Notes: generated from the letters alone by a model not told the origin. Counted from the first letter of the stretch, positions 21,370-33,055 are shown. The stretch: DNA of 64,000 nucleotides from Aporrectodea caliginosa (GCA_020284085.1 JACEVL010000153.1:708256-772255); one strand, 5' to 3'. Made by a program: numbers and translations.

Positions 21370-22340
21370 GTGCCAGGCACCATGTATTGTGCCAGATGGA
21401 TGACCAAGGTTATGCATGCGATTAAAATGTGACTCTTTCGTGACCAGTTCCAAATGACTGCTTCAGAGAAGAGAGGAATTCGTGATCGGGCAACTTTTGC
21501 AGTTATCATCCACCTCAAGACCTGGATAATTGCCCCAATCGGAGTTGAAGCACCTCTGAATGACTTCCAACTCATGATTGAACTCTTGAAAATACCCACA
21601 TGAAGCCATTTTCAGCACAACAAGCAAAAAGCTTGGACTTCATCTATGGTACTTTTCTGAGGAGCTGGTCGGACGGGCTCTTTTTGATTCTAGAGTGTCT
21701 GTGGAGATGAAGAGACTGATGTTAGCCACCATGGACTAGCCACCATGGACTACCCAGCCCCGGATCACCCAGTGACATCCACCAAAGCGACCAAAAGTTA
21801 AATCTGCTGCATTATGGGCACCGGGGCCTGGAGTAGTTATGCGCGAAAAACACTCTTCCATAGTTGGCCTTCCTCAGACTTTCCTTGCCATGGATCCGTC
21901 TGAATGCGATGACGAGGAAACATTCCGGGGAATTGCGCATCATCAGCGGGTTGGCAGTCGTCAATGACAGGGCTAAGCGAGGCGTGGCCAGTGTTATTTC
22001 AGTTATGGTTTTTCAGTTACAGTTATAGTTATCTAATTTATGATTTTTCAGTTAAAAGTAGTTAGAGTTAACTGAAATCAGACTTTTCAGTTTCAGTTAT
22101 TGTTTTTTATTTTTCAGTTTCAGTTATAGTTAACTACAAGACATTTTTCAGTTATTTTGCTATTTCAGTTACAGTTACAGTTAATAGAAATAACACTGGG
22201 CGTGGCCCTCATTAAGAAGTTGACTGCCAGAGAAGAGCAACTAGAATTTCTCCTTCAAGTTGTCTCCGACCATCGACGTAAATTTCTGGACTGCAGCGAA
22301 AAGACTTGTGGCAACATATTCCGGGAAATTAGTCATTAAT
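21370..22340 (+). pseudogene. Transposase-like coding relic interrupted by a MITE
   Basis: The plus strand reads, with several stops and shifts, FQMTASEKRGIRDRATFAVI, APLNDFQLMIELLK, HLWYFSEELVGRALFDSRVS and, after an insertion, LTAREEQLEFLLQVVSDHRR. These fragments resemble an uncharacterised protein class recurrent in invertebrate genomes and probably transposon-encoded. The frame is interrupted at 21989-22198 by a MITE whose target duplication shows where it entered. Confidence 0.5.
21989..22198. mobile_element. 210-bp MITE composed of CAGTTA-like repeats
   Basis: The termini are CAGTGTTATTTC and its exact inverse GAAATAACACTG. GGCGTGGC is duplicated exactly on both sides (21981-21988 and 22199-22206). 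Almost all of the interior is TTTCAGTTATAGTTA-type repeat. An 8-bp duplication and CAG ends suit a hAT-type non-autonomous element. Confidence 0.85.
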
Positions 22341-22357
22341 TTTAACACACATAATTA

Positions 22358-22406
22358 TATAGGGTATATATACCTTATATATAGACCCTATATATAGTAT
22401 ATACAG
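22358..22406. repeat. AT-rich palindromic cluster
   Basis: Nested palindromes around GGGTATATATACC and ACCCTATATATAG. Confidence 0.7.
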
Positions 22407-22812
22407 GCCGATAGTAGAGAATTTGCTAGATAAGCAATACAAATGATTAGTACTACAACTGACGATTAATTATCATGTAGCATTATACACTTCCCATTGT
22501 ACGAAGTATCATTAATTTTCGAAACTTCAAGGCTCGAGGGCCACCTCTAAATATTATCCGATTTGAATGAAATTTTTTATAAAATTTTATTTCTATGAAC
22601 CTAACAACTTGGAGGGGTGAGAGCAAGAGAAATAGAAAAACTATATTTTTACTATATGCTAAGAGACACCCTAATATATATATATATATATATTCGTTTA
22701 ATGTGAATCAGGTTGACAAGCCGCAACCGGTTACAAGGTAAAGTGAAATGAGATTAGTAATTTAAAATTCTATAGGTTATTGTTTGTTCAGGGGTTATTT
22801 TTTGAGCAAGCT

Positions 22813-23380
22813 CCTATAGAGAACCCTAGGAATGTAGTTCTTAGCTGGCACTGCTGTTCACGTATTCACTTGGTGCACAACCTTCATCCTAATGTCGTTC
22901 AAACACAGTGTTCTGAGCTGAGCCACTGCATCCCAGGCAAAATATTAATTCCACCGTGACGTCACACCCTTAATGCATAGGCAGCATAGCATGCAGTGAC
23001 TCTGCTCAGGACACTGTGTTCGAACGACATTAGGATGAAGGCTATTGATTGATTCATTTCAGATATTTATATAGCGCCCCTTCAAGATTTCTACTCAGAG
23101 GCGCTCCCGACTACAGCGCGGACACTGAATCGGAGTTTCACGCCGAAGCGCATGAGCAATTGCGAGTGAAGGACTTGCCCAGGGTCCCTACGCGGCGGCT
23201 TGAGGTAGATTCGAACCCGCAACCCTCCGGCTGCAAGGCACCGAATATACCCCCTTGAGGTGGATTCGAACCCGCAACCCTCCGGTTGCAAGGCACCGAA
23301 CATACCTCTACACCACCGCGCCCCAAATGCACCAAATGAATACGTGAACAGCAGTGCTAAGTTGCTAACTATTCTACCGT
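22813..23380. mobile_element. Foldback/hairpin element, right arm split by a SINE
   Basis: The left arm (about 22813-22945) is the inverse of the right arm (about 22995-23041 plus 23326-23380). Shared stretches include ACACTGTGTTCGAACGACAT/TAGGATGAAGG and AATACGTGAACAGCAGTGC. The loop is about 50-60 bases. A full SINE sits inside the right arm. Confidence 0.8.
23047..23324 (-). mobile_element. tRNA-derived SINE with duplicated B-box head, copy 1
   Basis: On the minus strand: GGGGCGCGGTGGTGTAGAGG (A-box region), B box GGGTTCGAATCCACC, a repeat of the roughly 54-base GGTGCCTTGCA...TTCGAATC unit with a second B box, a body with GGGCAAGTCCTTCACTCGC, and a 3' hairpin tail GGGGCGCTATATAAATATCT followed by a simple tail. 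Nearly identical to the copy at 60801-61091 in the opposite orientation. Pol III transcription and L2-type LINE mobilisation are inferred from this architecture. Confidence 0.88.
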
Positions 23381-26080
23381 CCTACGCACATTACAGAAGA
23401 AGTTAACCTGAATTTAAGGAATGGCATTAGGATGTTCTGAATATCAAAGGTTAAAAATTCTGCTTGTACTCTGTACACACAGGCTTGTGTTTATAATTTT
23501 TTATTGGTAACCAGAGCATTCGTGACTCTGTATCACGCATACAGGGAGTTCCAGGAACACTGTGCCTTAGCCTTATACAAGTATGTAGACCTTAATACTC
23601 TACTATCTCTATAGGCTTATCGACGCAAAGGCTTCACTCGCTGAGCCATTATCTGGGATGGCCTCGTTGTGGTTGGGTTGGCTGCGTAATGTTTTCCGGC
23701 AATATTAACCACAGCTACGGCAGCTGAATGGTTTGCTTTCAAGCACTGACTCCATCCTCAATTCTCTCTCCCTCCTCTTCCTCCTCCTGCTTCTGCCTGC
23801 TCCTCCTCTTTCTGCTGCTTGTTTTGCTACTCCTTCTCCTCGTGTTCTCTCCGTCCTCCTCGTATCAGCGCAACCTTCATTTTCCCTCCTCTGCCTAGCT
23901 CTGGCCGTCTTTTCCACCTCGAACTTGGACTGTTCCAGGGTATAAATATGTATGAGCCTTTAATGCATAATTATTCATGTGCTAAGCTGAAACACAGACA
24001 CTGCGAATGCTTTCGCCTTCCTCTAGATCAATATATACACATTGCGAAATGTCGGCAGTTCAGCGTTCAAAGGCAAGTAAATGACTAAATGTATGCATAC
24101 AAAACTATATTAACTTAACCGACCTAAAAAGCATTGATGATAGTTCTTTTGTAATCGCAAAGGTCACCTTTAGTAATCGAAAGGCGTGGCGTTACACTAA
24201 TATTGAGAGATAGGCATTACGGACAAAACTAGGCCCTAACACACTCACTCAGTCTTAGACTTCCGCAGCTGTAATGTAAGAATGTACTTCAAACGCATGA
24301 AAACACAGAGTATCTATGAGAACCTCGACCATTTTTAGTCTGTTCTCTTCTATCGAGACGTCATCGTCAGAGAATAGAAATCTTACAGGCAGCTGAGACA
24401 TAAATGGCGAACAAATTATGTGGTGGCAGCTTCCATACGACCTCCTTGTTTATCACTGACAGAATAACCCATGTAGCAAGGACATTTCTGAGCTCTGAAT
24501 ACTGTTCGATCTTCCACGTATTTTGGCTCTTTAGTCTTTATATAGGGGCCTATATATATAGGTCTAAGGCATCACCAACTGGCTGCTTTAAGAAACAAAT
24601 GACAATAAACTTCTGCATTATGGACGGGGACACCCTAACGTCGACCTTGGCCGAAGGATCTCATTCGCTAAATTCAATTAAATGTAAGCAGTGTCAAGGC
24701 CAAACGATCACTATAGAAAAACATATTAATTTACACTTAACTTATTCCATATTTAGAGCTAGTTGCAAAACAGCTGCTGGCCTTAGACAATGACAGTCTA
24801 CAAAAAGCTAGCATTCTGAAAACGCGTCTGCAACACAAGACGGGTTTTATAGAGCGTGCAAGTAGCAGGAACGAATGTCGTCAAATCGTCAATAAGTAGA
24901 CAAGTTCTAATAAATTAAGCAAATTGATATACATTGTAGTAAACTTGCAATTTTTTTTATAATTTGGTCGATATTGCTAATTGACAGTATCACTCATTAC
25001 ATGTAGTCATTATTAGGTAACTTGTTACGAGTTTTTCCTACAGATCTGTGGACCAAATGATGTGTCCAATGCAAACACGGCAAAACAAATAACTCGGTCT
25101 TGCAACAAGTGTTTTAGCAGGCCTGTATATTTTGTGCCTTTATCACATTCGTATTTTAACAAATTACCAACTCAACCGAATTATGGTAAATAACTAAGTT
25201 CATTGTGACAGTGTAAAAATGCTTGCATGGTCGGAGTGCAAGGAGTGTTTATTGCAGTTGCAGACATGGCTGCTTTTAAATTTGTTAGTATTTCAGCTCT
25301 TGGTAATTTATCAATATCAAATAAAAGTATCTTTTGCCAGGAGTTTCTTTTCGTTCCACTGTCCGTGATTTGGGTGTGACCTTGAACAGGAATTGACCTT
25401 TTCAGAGCGTATGGGAACAGTATGTTGCACGTACTTCTATCACCTGCGCCAGATACGCACATAACGTCGTTCGCTTACAACTCAAGCTGCCATGAGACCA
25501 TCATGCATGCAAGGGCTGCATTATGGCAACATTGTGCATGCAGGACTAACTATTTCTACGCATTAACCAACAGCAGCCTATCTTAATCTCACATTCGATT
25601 GGAAATACATGTACATCTAGATTTTTAGGCACGTGCCTGCATCGAGGTTTTGCGAAAGGAATTTCACTGGTTGCTCAGCCATTTAGTATAAGGTCTTAAT
25701 ACTCGTGCGTAAATGCCTTGTGGGCTTTGCCTTGCTGCAAAAGATGACTAGTTTTATCTCAGGGAGTTTTAATCTCGGTTTCATCCATTCCTTGCCGTAA
25801 ATTTATTCACTTTGCTGCAAACGATGACCTAGTTGTTTCTCATCCAGAACATCCACAGAACAGCACAGAAGCTTCCCTGTAGTCGGCAGAACTTTCTGAA
25901 TAGGTTGTGTAGCATCCTACAAACATGAGCTTCTTGATCTTTCTTTACATCTTTTCTGTAAGCGCTCGAAAAGGTTTTGTTCGGTCCTGGTTTTCCGTCT
26001 TCAGATGAGAGCCTCTGATGAATCTCACTTTACAAGAGGCGCTATATAAATCTGTGTTTACAGTTACAGTTACAATCAGT
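23381..26080. other. Intergenic upstream of the F-box gene
   Basis: A C/T-rich stretch (23750-23930) and two ORFs of about 90-130 codons (24404, 25181) without recognisable domains. An L2-type tail AGAGGCGCTATATAAATCTG lies at 26035-26054. Nothing else supportable. Confidence 0.5.
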
Positions 26081-26220
26081 CGCTCAACCCTTTAAGCATT
26101 GCCTTGTGACAATGGTTGAATGGTTTGATTTCTGTTAACAGGTACAAAAAGACACTCTTCAATGTCGGAGCCCACATAGCGTATCTCCAGAGGACCATCC
26201 CGCAGCCTAGACCCTCTGAG

Positions 26221-26312
26221 TAGCCAACCAGTCAGCCAACCAGCCAGCCAACCAGCCAGCCAACCAGCCAGCCAACCAGCCAACCAGTCAGTCAGTCAGT
26301 CAGTCAGTTGGT
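26221..26312 (+). repeat. (CCAGCCAA)n and (CAGT)n arrays in the F-box 5' leader
   Basis: About seven CCAGCCAA units, then six CAGT units, ending 30 bases before the F-box start codon. They lie in the likely promoter or 5' UTR. Confidence 0.9.
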
Positions 26313-26341
26313 CGGTTTCATGTGCCATCAGCGGAGGGGCG

Positions 26342-27706
26342 ATGGCGATGATGATGTGGGAATTGGCGCCAGACATAGTGCTCGAGGAGATCTTCTCTCT
26401 GCTGACGATTCCCCAGCGCTACAATTGCTCCATGGTCTGTCGTCACTGGTACGATACATTCTTCTCACCACGACTGTGGCGCCAACTGACGTTGGACGAG
26501 CGCTCCTTCACCAGGCGGCGCTACATACCCTACAAGGGCTATCAGTATGAGATCAATCACAAGCGCCTGCAGGTCTACCTGGGAGCAGTTGGACACCACA
26601 CCCGCCGCCTCACCTTCGCTCCCATTTCGAACTTCTACAACCTCTACACGTTTCTCGAGATACTGACCTGCTTTCTGGAATTTTTCGACGACTATCCGAT
26701 GCCCTGTCTCGAACAGTTCGATTTCACGTTCGCCTGTGAGTCCCGCGGCGTCGACTCCTTCATAACCGGAACCGGTGGACAGATCCTGGCCGAGCTGAAG
26801 AAACTGCTCGGCAACTTTCACGGTCTGGTCAGACTCAAAATCAATCACCTTCTGCTCGACGTGTCCGATGCACCAGGACTCCTCGACAATGTCCTGCGGA
26901 ACTGTCGCGATACTCTGCGCGTTCTCGAAGTCCTCAACTGCACAAAGAAGCACTTTCCACTGATGGTGGCGGCGCAGTTTTCGGCTCTCGAGACATTGGT
27001 CCTATCACCGCAGCAGCTGTCATCAGATCTTCTGTTGGAGCTTGCCACTCGGACGCCATCGCTTGAGGTCCTCGTCATCGTTCAGGATCGCTACAGTACC
27101 ATCAACGGTGCCGCTGCTAACGAAACCGGAATCAGTTTTCATACGTGGATGCAGGTGAAACAGATGGCACCTAAGCTGCGTGTGATGCTCGAGTGCCGTG
27201 GAGTGACCGACAGCGATGTGGCCTTCGAGGACGGGGCTCCAGTCAACGCTGTCGTCTATCGGTCCCCCATCTTCAAGGTCTTTCCAAGTTCTGTGATTCA
27301 GGTGGTCGACAGCTACCGCTACACTCTCAAGGTCTACGCTCACCTTGGCCTGCCGCGTCGGCACCAGCCGAGGTCCTTCGAAGACCGAGCGGACACCCTG
27401 CTGGTTCTGCTCGTCAGGGAGTGTCCTCATCTCGAGACGCTGGTCATCAGAGACCGAGTCTCGACAGCTACGTTGATCGTCATAGCGTCCGAATCACCGA
27501 AGACTCTCACCAGACTCGTGGTCCGAAGGAATGCGGTCATCGTCCGCCGCGACTGGCCAAGGTCCAAGGACTGGACGGACGACTTCTACGCTCACCTTCG
27601 CTCAGCATCAAGCTCCTATGACGCCGTTGAAGCGGAACTGAAGAAGCGTTTCGGTTCATCGTGGAAGATGCTATCGGACCGTGAATTTCAGCGCATAAAC
27701 CTTTGA
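26342..27706 (+). CDS. F-box protein, FBXO33/FBXO39-like
   Basis: 454 codons in one exon, starting MAMMMWELAPD. Residues about 5-48 form an F-box: LAPDIVLEEIFSLLT, then the conserved VCRHWYDTFFSPRLWRQLTL. F-box proteins bind Skp1 and bring substrates to SCF ubiquitin ligases. The remaining 400 residues are leucine-rich without clean LRR periodicity; WMQVKQMAPKLRVML followed by a segment on another helix resembles the FBXO33/FBXO39 group (about 440-555 residues in vertebrates). Several alternative Met codons lie at the start; the first is preferred only for length, and the frame stays open upstream through the CCAGCCAA array. GC content is well above the flanks, consistent with a live gene. 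No stop or shift is visible. Orthology to one FBXO is not certain. Confidence 0.85.
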   Translation: MAMMMWELAPDIVLEEIFSLLTIPQRYNCSMVCRHWYDTFFSPRLWRQLTLDERSFTRRRYIPYKGYQYEINHKRLQVYLGAVGHHTRRLTFAPISNFYNLYTFLEILTCFLEFFDDYPMPCLEQFDFTFACESRGVDSFITGTGGQILAELKKLLGNFHGLVRLKINHLLLDVSDAPGLLDNVLRNCRDTLRVLEVLNCTKKHFPLMVAAQFSALETLVLSPQQLSSDLLLELATRTPSLEVLVIVQDRYSTINGAAANETGISFHTWMQVKQMAPKLRVMLECRGVTDSDVAFEDGAPVNAVVYRSPIFKVFPSSVIQVVDSYRYTLKVYAHLGLPRRHQPRSFEDRADTLLVLLVRECPHLETLVIRDRVSTATLIVIASESPKTLTRLVVRRNAVIVRRDWPRSKDWTDDFYAHLRSASSSYDAVEAELKKRFGSSWKMLSDREFQRINL

Positions 27707-28545
27707 AGATGACCACTGCATTTAAACGTCTTTTCCAAAATGCCATACATCAATGCGAGTTTACGATGCATTGCAGTATGCACAGCAGCTCTGCCAGTTA
27801 GTGCTGTTGCTATTTAGGTGGCTATAGGCGCTTAACTGTTGCAGCTTCATTAGTGTCGATTATCTTGTTTATCTAGATATATATAGACCTGCGTCTTTAG
27901 ATACAGAGTTAGCGTGGCCAAGAGAATTCTAGGGACATACATTAGAGGTCTGATAGTAGAGCCAGTTACTAATGTCTGATTGCGAAAATGCCGCTCTCTG
28001 ACTGTCGTGTTTCAGAACCGTCATTGGAAAATTTATCTTGGTTAGCGTGCAACCAATCTTGTCGAAATCTGTTCGATTTATGCGTCAACTATAATTGATA
28101 GAAATTTTAAGAGGCTTACTAGAAGTGCCACATAACGACTATGAAGGCTCGGTATGGGCACAACTTCCGAATGAAGCCCATCGTCATTGATACATTGATA
28201 CGGAGGCCAAATCAGTATAATGTTCCTGGGCAAAGTTCAGCACAAGAAGTCCAGATCAGACAGAATAATCGTGATGGCATACACTCCAAATTTCTAAAGC
28301 GCTACTCTACATCTAAGCGCAGGGCACCAGCTTATTCACGAGCGCTGCGTCATGTCAGAGGGGTTGTCCAGAGATCAAGTCCAGTGGAGATCGGAGTCCA
28401 GTTGCCAGAGAGAACAGAGAGAGGAGGTAGAGCAGCTTCTAAATTAAATGGCATGCTACTTTATGACTGTCTGACGCTAAGGCCCTGTTTCAGAGCTATC
28501 GTTTGAAAATTTGAATATGTTTATCGTCATATAAAGGAATAAACA
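27707..28545 (+). other. F-box gene 3' flank, possible 3' UTR
   Basis: The first AATAAA downstream is at 28538-28543, about 830 bases after the stop. Positions 28326-28353 share CACCAGCTTATTCACGAGCG with 51804-51830, so a dispersed repeat lies inside. Confidence 0.35.
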
Positions 28546-31033
28546 ATGTATATTTACAATGTTTTATACTACATGTATGCACAGCTCTACACAACCCTGG
28601 TTCTCTATACCGCAATGTTCAGACACTGTAATTTCTAGCCATCCGTGAATATCTCCTCATGGGCAACATACTTAGTCTGGCAGCGTTTTCCCACATTACT
28701 GTTACCAGCTGCAAATCTCAGAACCCATAAATTAATCAACATTTGCCAGGCCTTTTAAAGCTCTTTTACATGCGTATTATAGCTTTGCAGCTGTCTGCTT
28801 TCTTCGTATGAGTCTCGAACGCTGAATGCCTATACGACATTGGCCTATTCGGTCCATTTGGACTAGACCTATTTGCCTGAGCATCTTGAGCACGCGTACT
28901 GTCAGGCCATGCCTTAGAAAGGTTGCTCAATATTCATGCAACCCTCGATACTTGTGTGCACATAGTGGTACAGGCTAGTAAGAGGTATGGCGGATTTGGG
29001 CTACATAGTTTCACTGGATGGTAGTAATCCTGGCTGCAGAGACTGCGGCCTACTTTTGGCTTCAGCTGTTTCGGCTTCACGGCGCATGCATCCTATAAAT
29101 TGTGCCAACTTGAAGACTGGCATAAACAGAGTGAGTCACGAGGTAACCATCGACGTTCCTCGTCTGCATTCTGTAGTTAGGAGCGTTATCTGAATTGTTG
29201 CAAAATGCGTAATGCAGAAACGAGAATAACATTCAAGACTTATGAAAAATAAGCATATAGGCAGAACTAAAGCATCTAAATCGGTCAACTGGGCCATTGT
29301 GACTGGGCTACGAGAATTTAAGAAGATTTCAATCTCAGAAGAATTTAGTAGGCTAAATAAACTTCAAGACACTTTTCTGTTACTCAAACCTAGGTTATAG
29401 CCATTGTCTCTGCCCGTACTCTTAAGATTTTTCTTTTCTCTCGGGGCTTTCCGCACTGGTATACACCCTCTGATTACGTCGTACTGTGAGAGGCGCTTTA
29501 GAAATCCGTAAAAACCGTAAATACAATACAATACAAAGACAGCTCAAGCTGACCACCCTGATCTGCGATGGGTAGTTATTCTAAGTCGATTAGGAACTGA
29601 ACATAGGCCTACTTAAAGGTAGCCTAAGGCATATTTTGTTTTCAACCGTCCTTGCATCGCGATATTATTGGCTGCACGACGGATAATAATATTTTGTTCC
29701 ATCTGCTTCTGTTTCTTGTTTCCCTCGATAACTGATCAAATGACAATCCAGTCCACGACTTTATGTCATCAATTTAATTTATACTATGTTAGGTCCTGCT
29801 TGAGCTCTTGATTTTGAAACTGTAACTGGAATAATCTTCTTCGCAAGACAACCTCCACTCTTTCGCAGCACATGCGGTATGTCTTATCTATTACGAAAGC
29901 TTCCTCTGCTTAATTCATCCAAGTGGACTCCTTTCTAATCCAGCAGTGTCCAATATTCACTCGTTCGCCTTCCTCGCAGTCGCAGTCCATGATACCCGTT
30001 AACACGCCATTTGAAATGTGTTGATTCTTGTCACCTCATTCTTCTTAATGCTCCATAGCCATACTTTGCCACTTACCGCATATTATGACCCCTATAGGCT
30101 AAGTCGCATTTGTTTCAAGCAAAATGCTGGGACTTTTCCACTGCCTCTTCCAGTGTTGCCCCAATACACTGTTTCTTCGCCAGTCTTGACCGAATATCTT
30201 TAATACATTCAGTGTCCACGGAAATAAGTGAGTAAAGATTTGGAAATGTGTAAAGAATTCGTAAATGATAAACAAGCTAGTATTCTGCCTATAGCCTTGA
30301 GTTTAACATGCGAATATCATGCTGCCGTTCTTCAAGTTGGTTATTTAAGTCAACAGGATACCAAACAGCATCGTGCTTTTGTGTTAAGCTAGATCCAGAG
30401 ATAATGCGTTACTAAAAATATATGGAACATCATAATATCAAAACTTATTAATTAATGAACAGAATAGTCATAAATTGGATTAGTTGCTGACAGCGTTTAT
30501 TTAGCTTTTCTGTTGACGGCGGTTGCTAAAAGCTTGACATCTGTATCGCCTAATCCCAGACTAATTCACAACCTTTAGCCTAATAAGAAATAAATTAAAG
30601 TTGGATTTAAATAAAGACATCGGAATTACTTAGGCCTATACCAATATGGTTATCTTTTGACTCAGCCATTCAGAGAAACAATAAGAAGAGATTGGATGAA
30701 TTATCACAGTTTCAAAACAGTCGACGGGACGTCATTCTAAAAGCAGCTCCATGACGACACTGACTTTAGGTCTAGACGAGGCATGGACAACTTCTTTTAG
30801 CAGAGGGCCGCCCTAAGATCTAAGGGCATCTCAGGGGCCGTATGCCAATCGCGGGGTAGGCCTAATTTTTGCAGATTCATTTGCCCCAGGAAATGAGACA
30901 ATATTAATTTTATTCAAACTAAATATCGCAGAATAGGGCCTAACCGTTAAAACAAATGACGATAATTTTTATGTTGAAAACCTAATTATCATAATAGACC
31001 TACATACAGTCCTACACTACAATAAAAACAAAC
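28546..31033. other. Intergenic, little recognised
   Basis: An L2-type tail variant (GTGAGAGGCGCTTTAGAAAT) at 29487-29506 is followed by (CAATA)n. No gene-like ORF. Confidence 0.5.
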
Positions 31034-31035
31034 TA

Positions 31036-32061
31036 CAGGGTGGGCCATTAAAAATGAGAACATCGCGTTCAATCTGAATTTGTTATTTAAATAATATCTG
31101 TTTTCTTCTCAAAATACAAGTACTTTGTTGCTAAATGTTATTTTCTATGTGTCCGCCTCGGTTTTCAACAATTTCTCCTAAACGTCTGTGCCAGGCGATC
31201 GTTATAATGATGCTCCTGTCTATACATCTCTGGGACTTTTTCGCCACTCCTCAATTATGGCCAACTTCAGTTGTTCTATTGTTGCAAATTTACGACGAAG
31301 GTAGACTTTTTGTTTAAGGGCACCGTAAACAGCATAATCTACCAGGTTTAGGACTGGGCTATTTGGAGGCCACGTGCCTGATTCGATGAAGGTTCTCCTG
31401 ATGATGGAAGTTGAGTGCTTCTTGCTGCGTGCGAAGGAGCTCCGTCCCGCTGCAACGTCCAATTGTGACGATTGCATCTTGCTCAGGAAGTAAACTTCTT
31501 TCTATAGCGTGATCACAATAGTATTTACTGTTTACTTTGACTTTGGGTCCAACAAACACTACATTGGGTTTTCTCATCCGATACACACCGACCGAAACCA
31601 AAGATCTTGGAGCCTTCGACTGTCGAGACATGATGCTGCGACTGAAAATCTGAAATGTAGCCTACACGTTCGCACGCGAGTCTTTTTGCTGCAATTTGCT
31701 TTTCTTTCTTACATCGGACTAATTTCACGATCACTTTGAGAATTAACTGTTGTGGCAACTGTAAATGTATTTTCATCTGTGAACCAAATACTTCGTACTC
31801 TTCCCTCGTTAGGAAACATTTCAAATAGCTGCTGACTTCGTTGCAGGCGTTTTAATTTACAGTCTTTGTCATCACCTGCCCCATCACACGATTTTACGCT
31901 TTTAGTTGTAAATCTTTCTTCACAATATGTCGAACTGGCTTGATTTGGTAAGTAAGTACATCACAGAATAATTTACGTGTTTAAGATTTACTCAAAACAC
32001 AATCCGATACTGTATTAAACACGACTGAAAGCGATGTTCTCATTTTTAATGGCCCACCCGG
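31036..32061 (-). mobile_element. Mariner-like transposon, decayed
   Basis: 1,026 bp between TA dinucleotides (31034-31035, 32062-32063). The terminal inverted repeats are about 31 bp: CAGGGTGGGCCATTAAAAAT, then GAGAACATCGC; the right end differs at one base. The transposase relic is on the minus strand. Confidence 0.9.
31220..31850 (-). pseudogene. Mariner-like transposase pseudogene
   Basis: In shifting frames: VRSIWFTDENTFTVAT (first catalytic Asp), LQRDGAPSHAARSTQ (second), and WPPNSPVLNLVDYAVYGALK (third Asp in VDY). The usual PDLNP is changed to PVLNL. Several frameshifts separate the three, and the N-terminal DNA-binding domain is missing, matching the short element length. Confidence 0.8.
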
Positions 32062-32063
32062 TA

Positions 32064-32400
32064 TGTTTTAAGTTTATTCAGTTTTATTCTGATGGCTACG
32101 CCTATCAATCAAGAAACTCAATTGACTTCTTACGACCCTCTTTATGCACACACTAATACTCGATTATTCTCTATGCATTGTAGCCTACTGGATCCCATTT
32201 TTGGAACGCTCTTACTACTGTACATTATATTCAACGCCAACCGAACGCTAGGTTATTCAAACATAAACTCCACCTTTATTTACTTGAAGACACTTCCCGA
32301 GTTTGAATGATTAAGGTAGTCTATGGCTTCTGCTCATTGTGGTATACTAAGCCTTTGTTAGTGAAGAGTTTTTCTGTCTAGTTATATTGACTTGGGCTGT
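32064..32400. other. Intergenic, nothing recognised
   Basis: A 72-codon ORF without a domain. Confidence 0.4.
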
Positions 32401-32590
32401 GATCATTATATTATTAATATCGGTAGGCCGTCGCGCCTATCTTCCTATTCTACACATGGGGCCCTGGAAAGCGGGGTCCACGACCCCCTAGGTTCCCTTG
32501 TTTAACTAGATTGTCTCATTTCTTGTAACCTTGTCTCTATTACTTCCTTGAAATTTGGTAACAAAATAAATTGAATTGAACTTGAATTTA
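32401..32590 (+). repeat. LINE 3' UTR with (TTGAA) tail
   Basis: A GC hairpin GGGGCCCTGGAAAGCGGGGT parallels GGCCCTGGCTTGCGGG in the 3' UTR of the LINE at 56.2 kb. It ends in AAATAAATTGAATTGAACTT. Confidence 0.5.
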
Positions 32591-32639
32591 CAGTACATAC
32601 ATAGGGCTTATAATTATAGGCTACATACATATGAAACAA

Positions 32640-33052
32640 GCTATGGTGCTATTAGGATAATAGCTTTGTGCTATGAACTTGTTATTGTGACGCCATCTCT
32701 TTGTTCTACAAACACTATTATTACGTCACTAATTTTGTATATGATGCTAGGTCATTAATTTTTGTTCTATGCACTTTTATTTATTGTGACGACTTCTCTT
32801 TGTCATACAATTTTGTTGCGTACTTACTTTGTACTATTGACTACGTATTATGACGTCATCTCCTTGGTCTACAACTCTATTGTAACGGCATTGTTTAGGG
32901 ACGCGTTCGTTGTCAAGATTATGCTTATTCAGTATTGTGACGACTTTTCTTTGTTCTACAAACACTATTGTTACGTCATTAGCTTTGTGAACATGCTGCT
33001 GTTAGGACAATAGCTTTGTTGCATGGACTTTCTTATTAATTGTGACGACATA
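32640..33052. repeat. Irregular tandem repeat with GTGACG/CRE-like sites
   Basis: About five imperfect units, 64-107 bases apart, built on TAGCTTTGT...ATTGTGACGACTTCTCTTTG and CTACAAACACTATTGTTACG. One unit carries a perfect palindromic CRE, TGACGTCA, at 32851-32858. Lies 1.4-1.8 kb beyond the PDE4 stop codon. Confidence 0.65.
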
Positions 33053-33055
33053 ATA

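Noticed and set aside
23091..23335. Overlapping ORFs of 65-70 codons on both strands
   Set aside because: They lie in a tRNA-derived SINE; the same peptides recur in the copy at 60.8-61.0 kb because the DNA is repeated.
24404..24793. 129-codon plus-strand ORF
   Set aside because: No recognisable domain or coding bias; expected by chance in this much sequence.
25181..25462. 93-codon minus-strand ORF
   Set aside because: No domain or neighbouring exon that would fit.
26465..27430. Minus-strand ORFs over the F-box gene
   Set aside because: Antisense shadows of a long GC-rich coding exon.
28141..28506. 121-codon ORF downstream of the F-box gene
   Set aside because: No domain, overlaps a dispersed repeat shared with 51.8 kb, weak start context.
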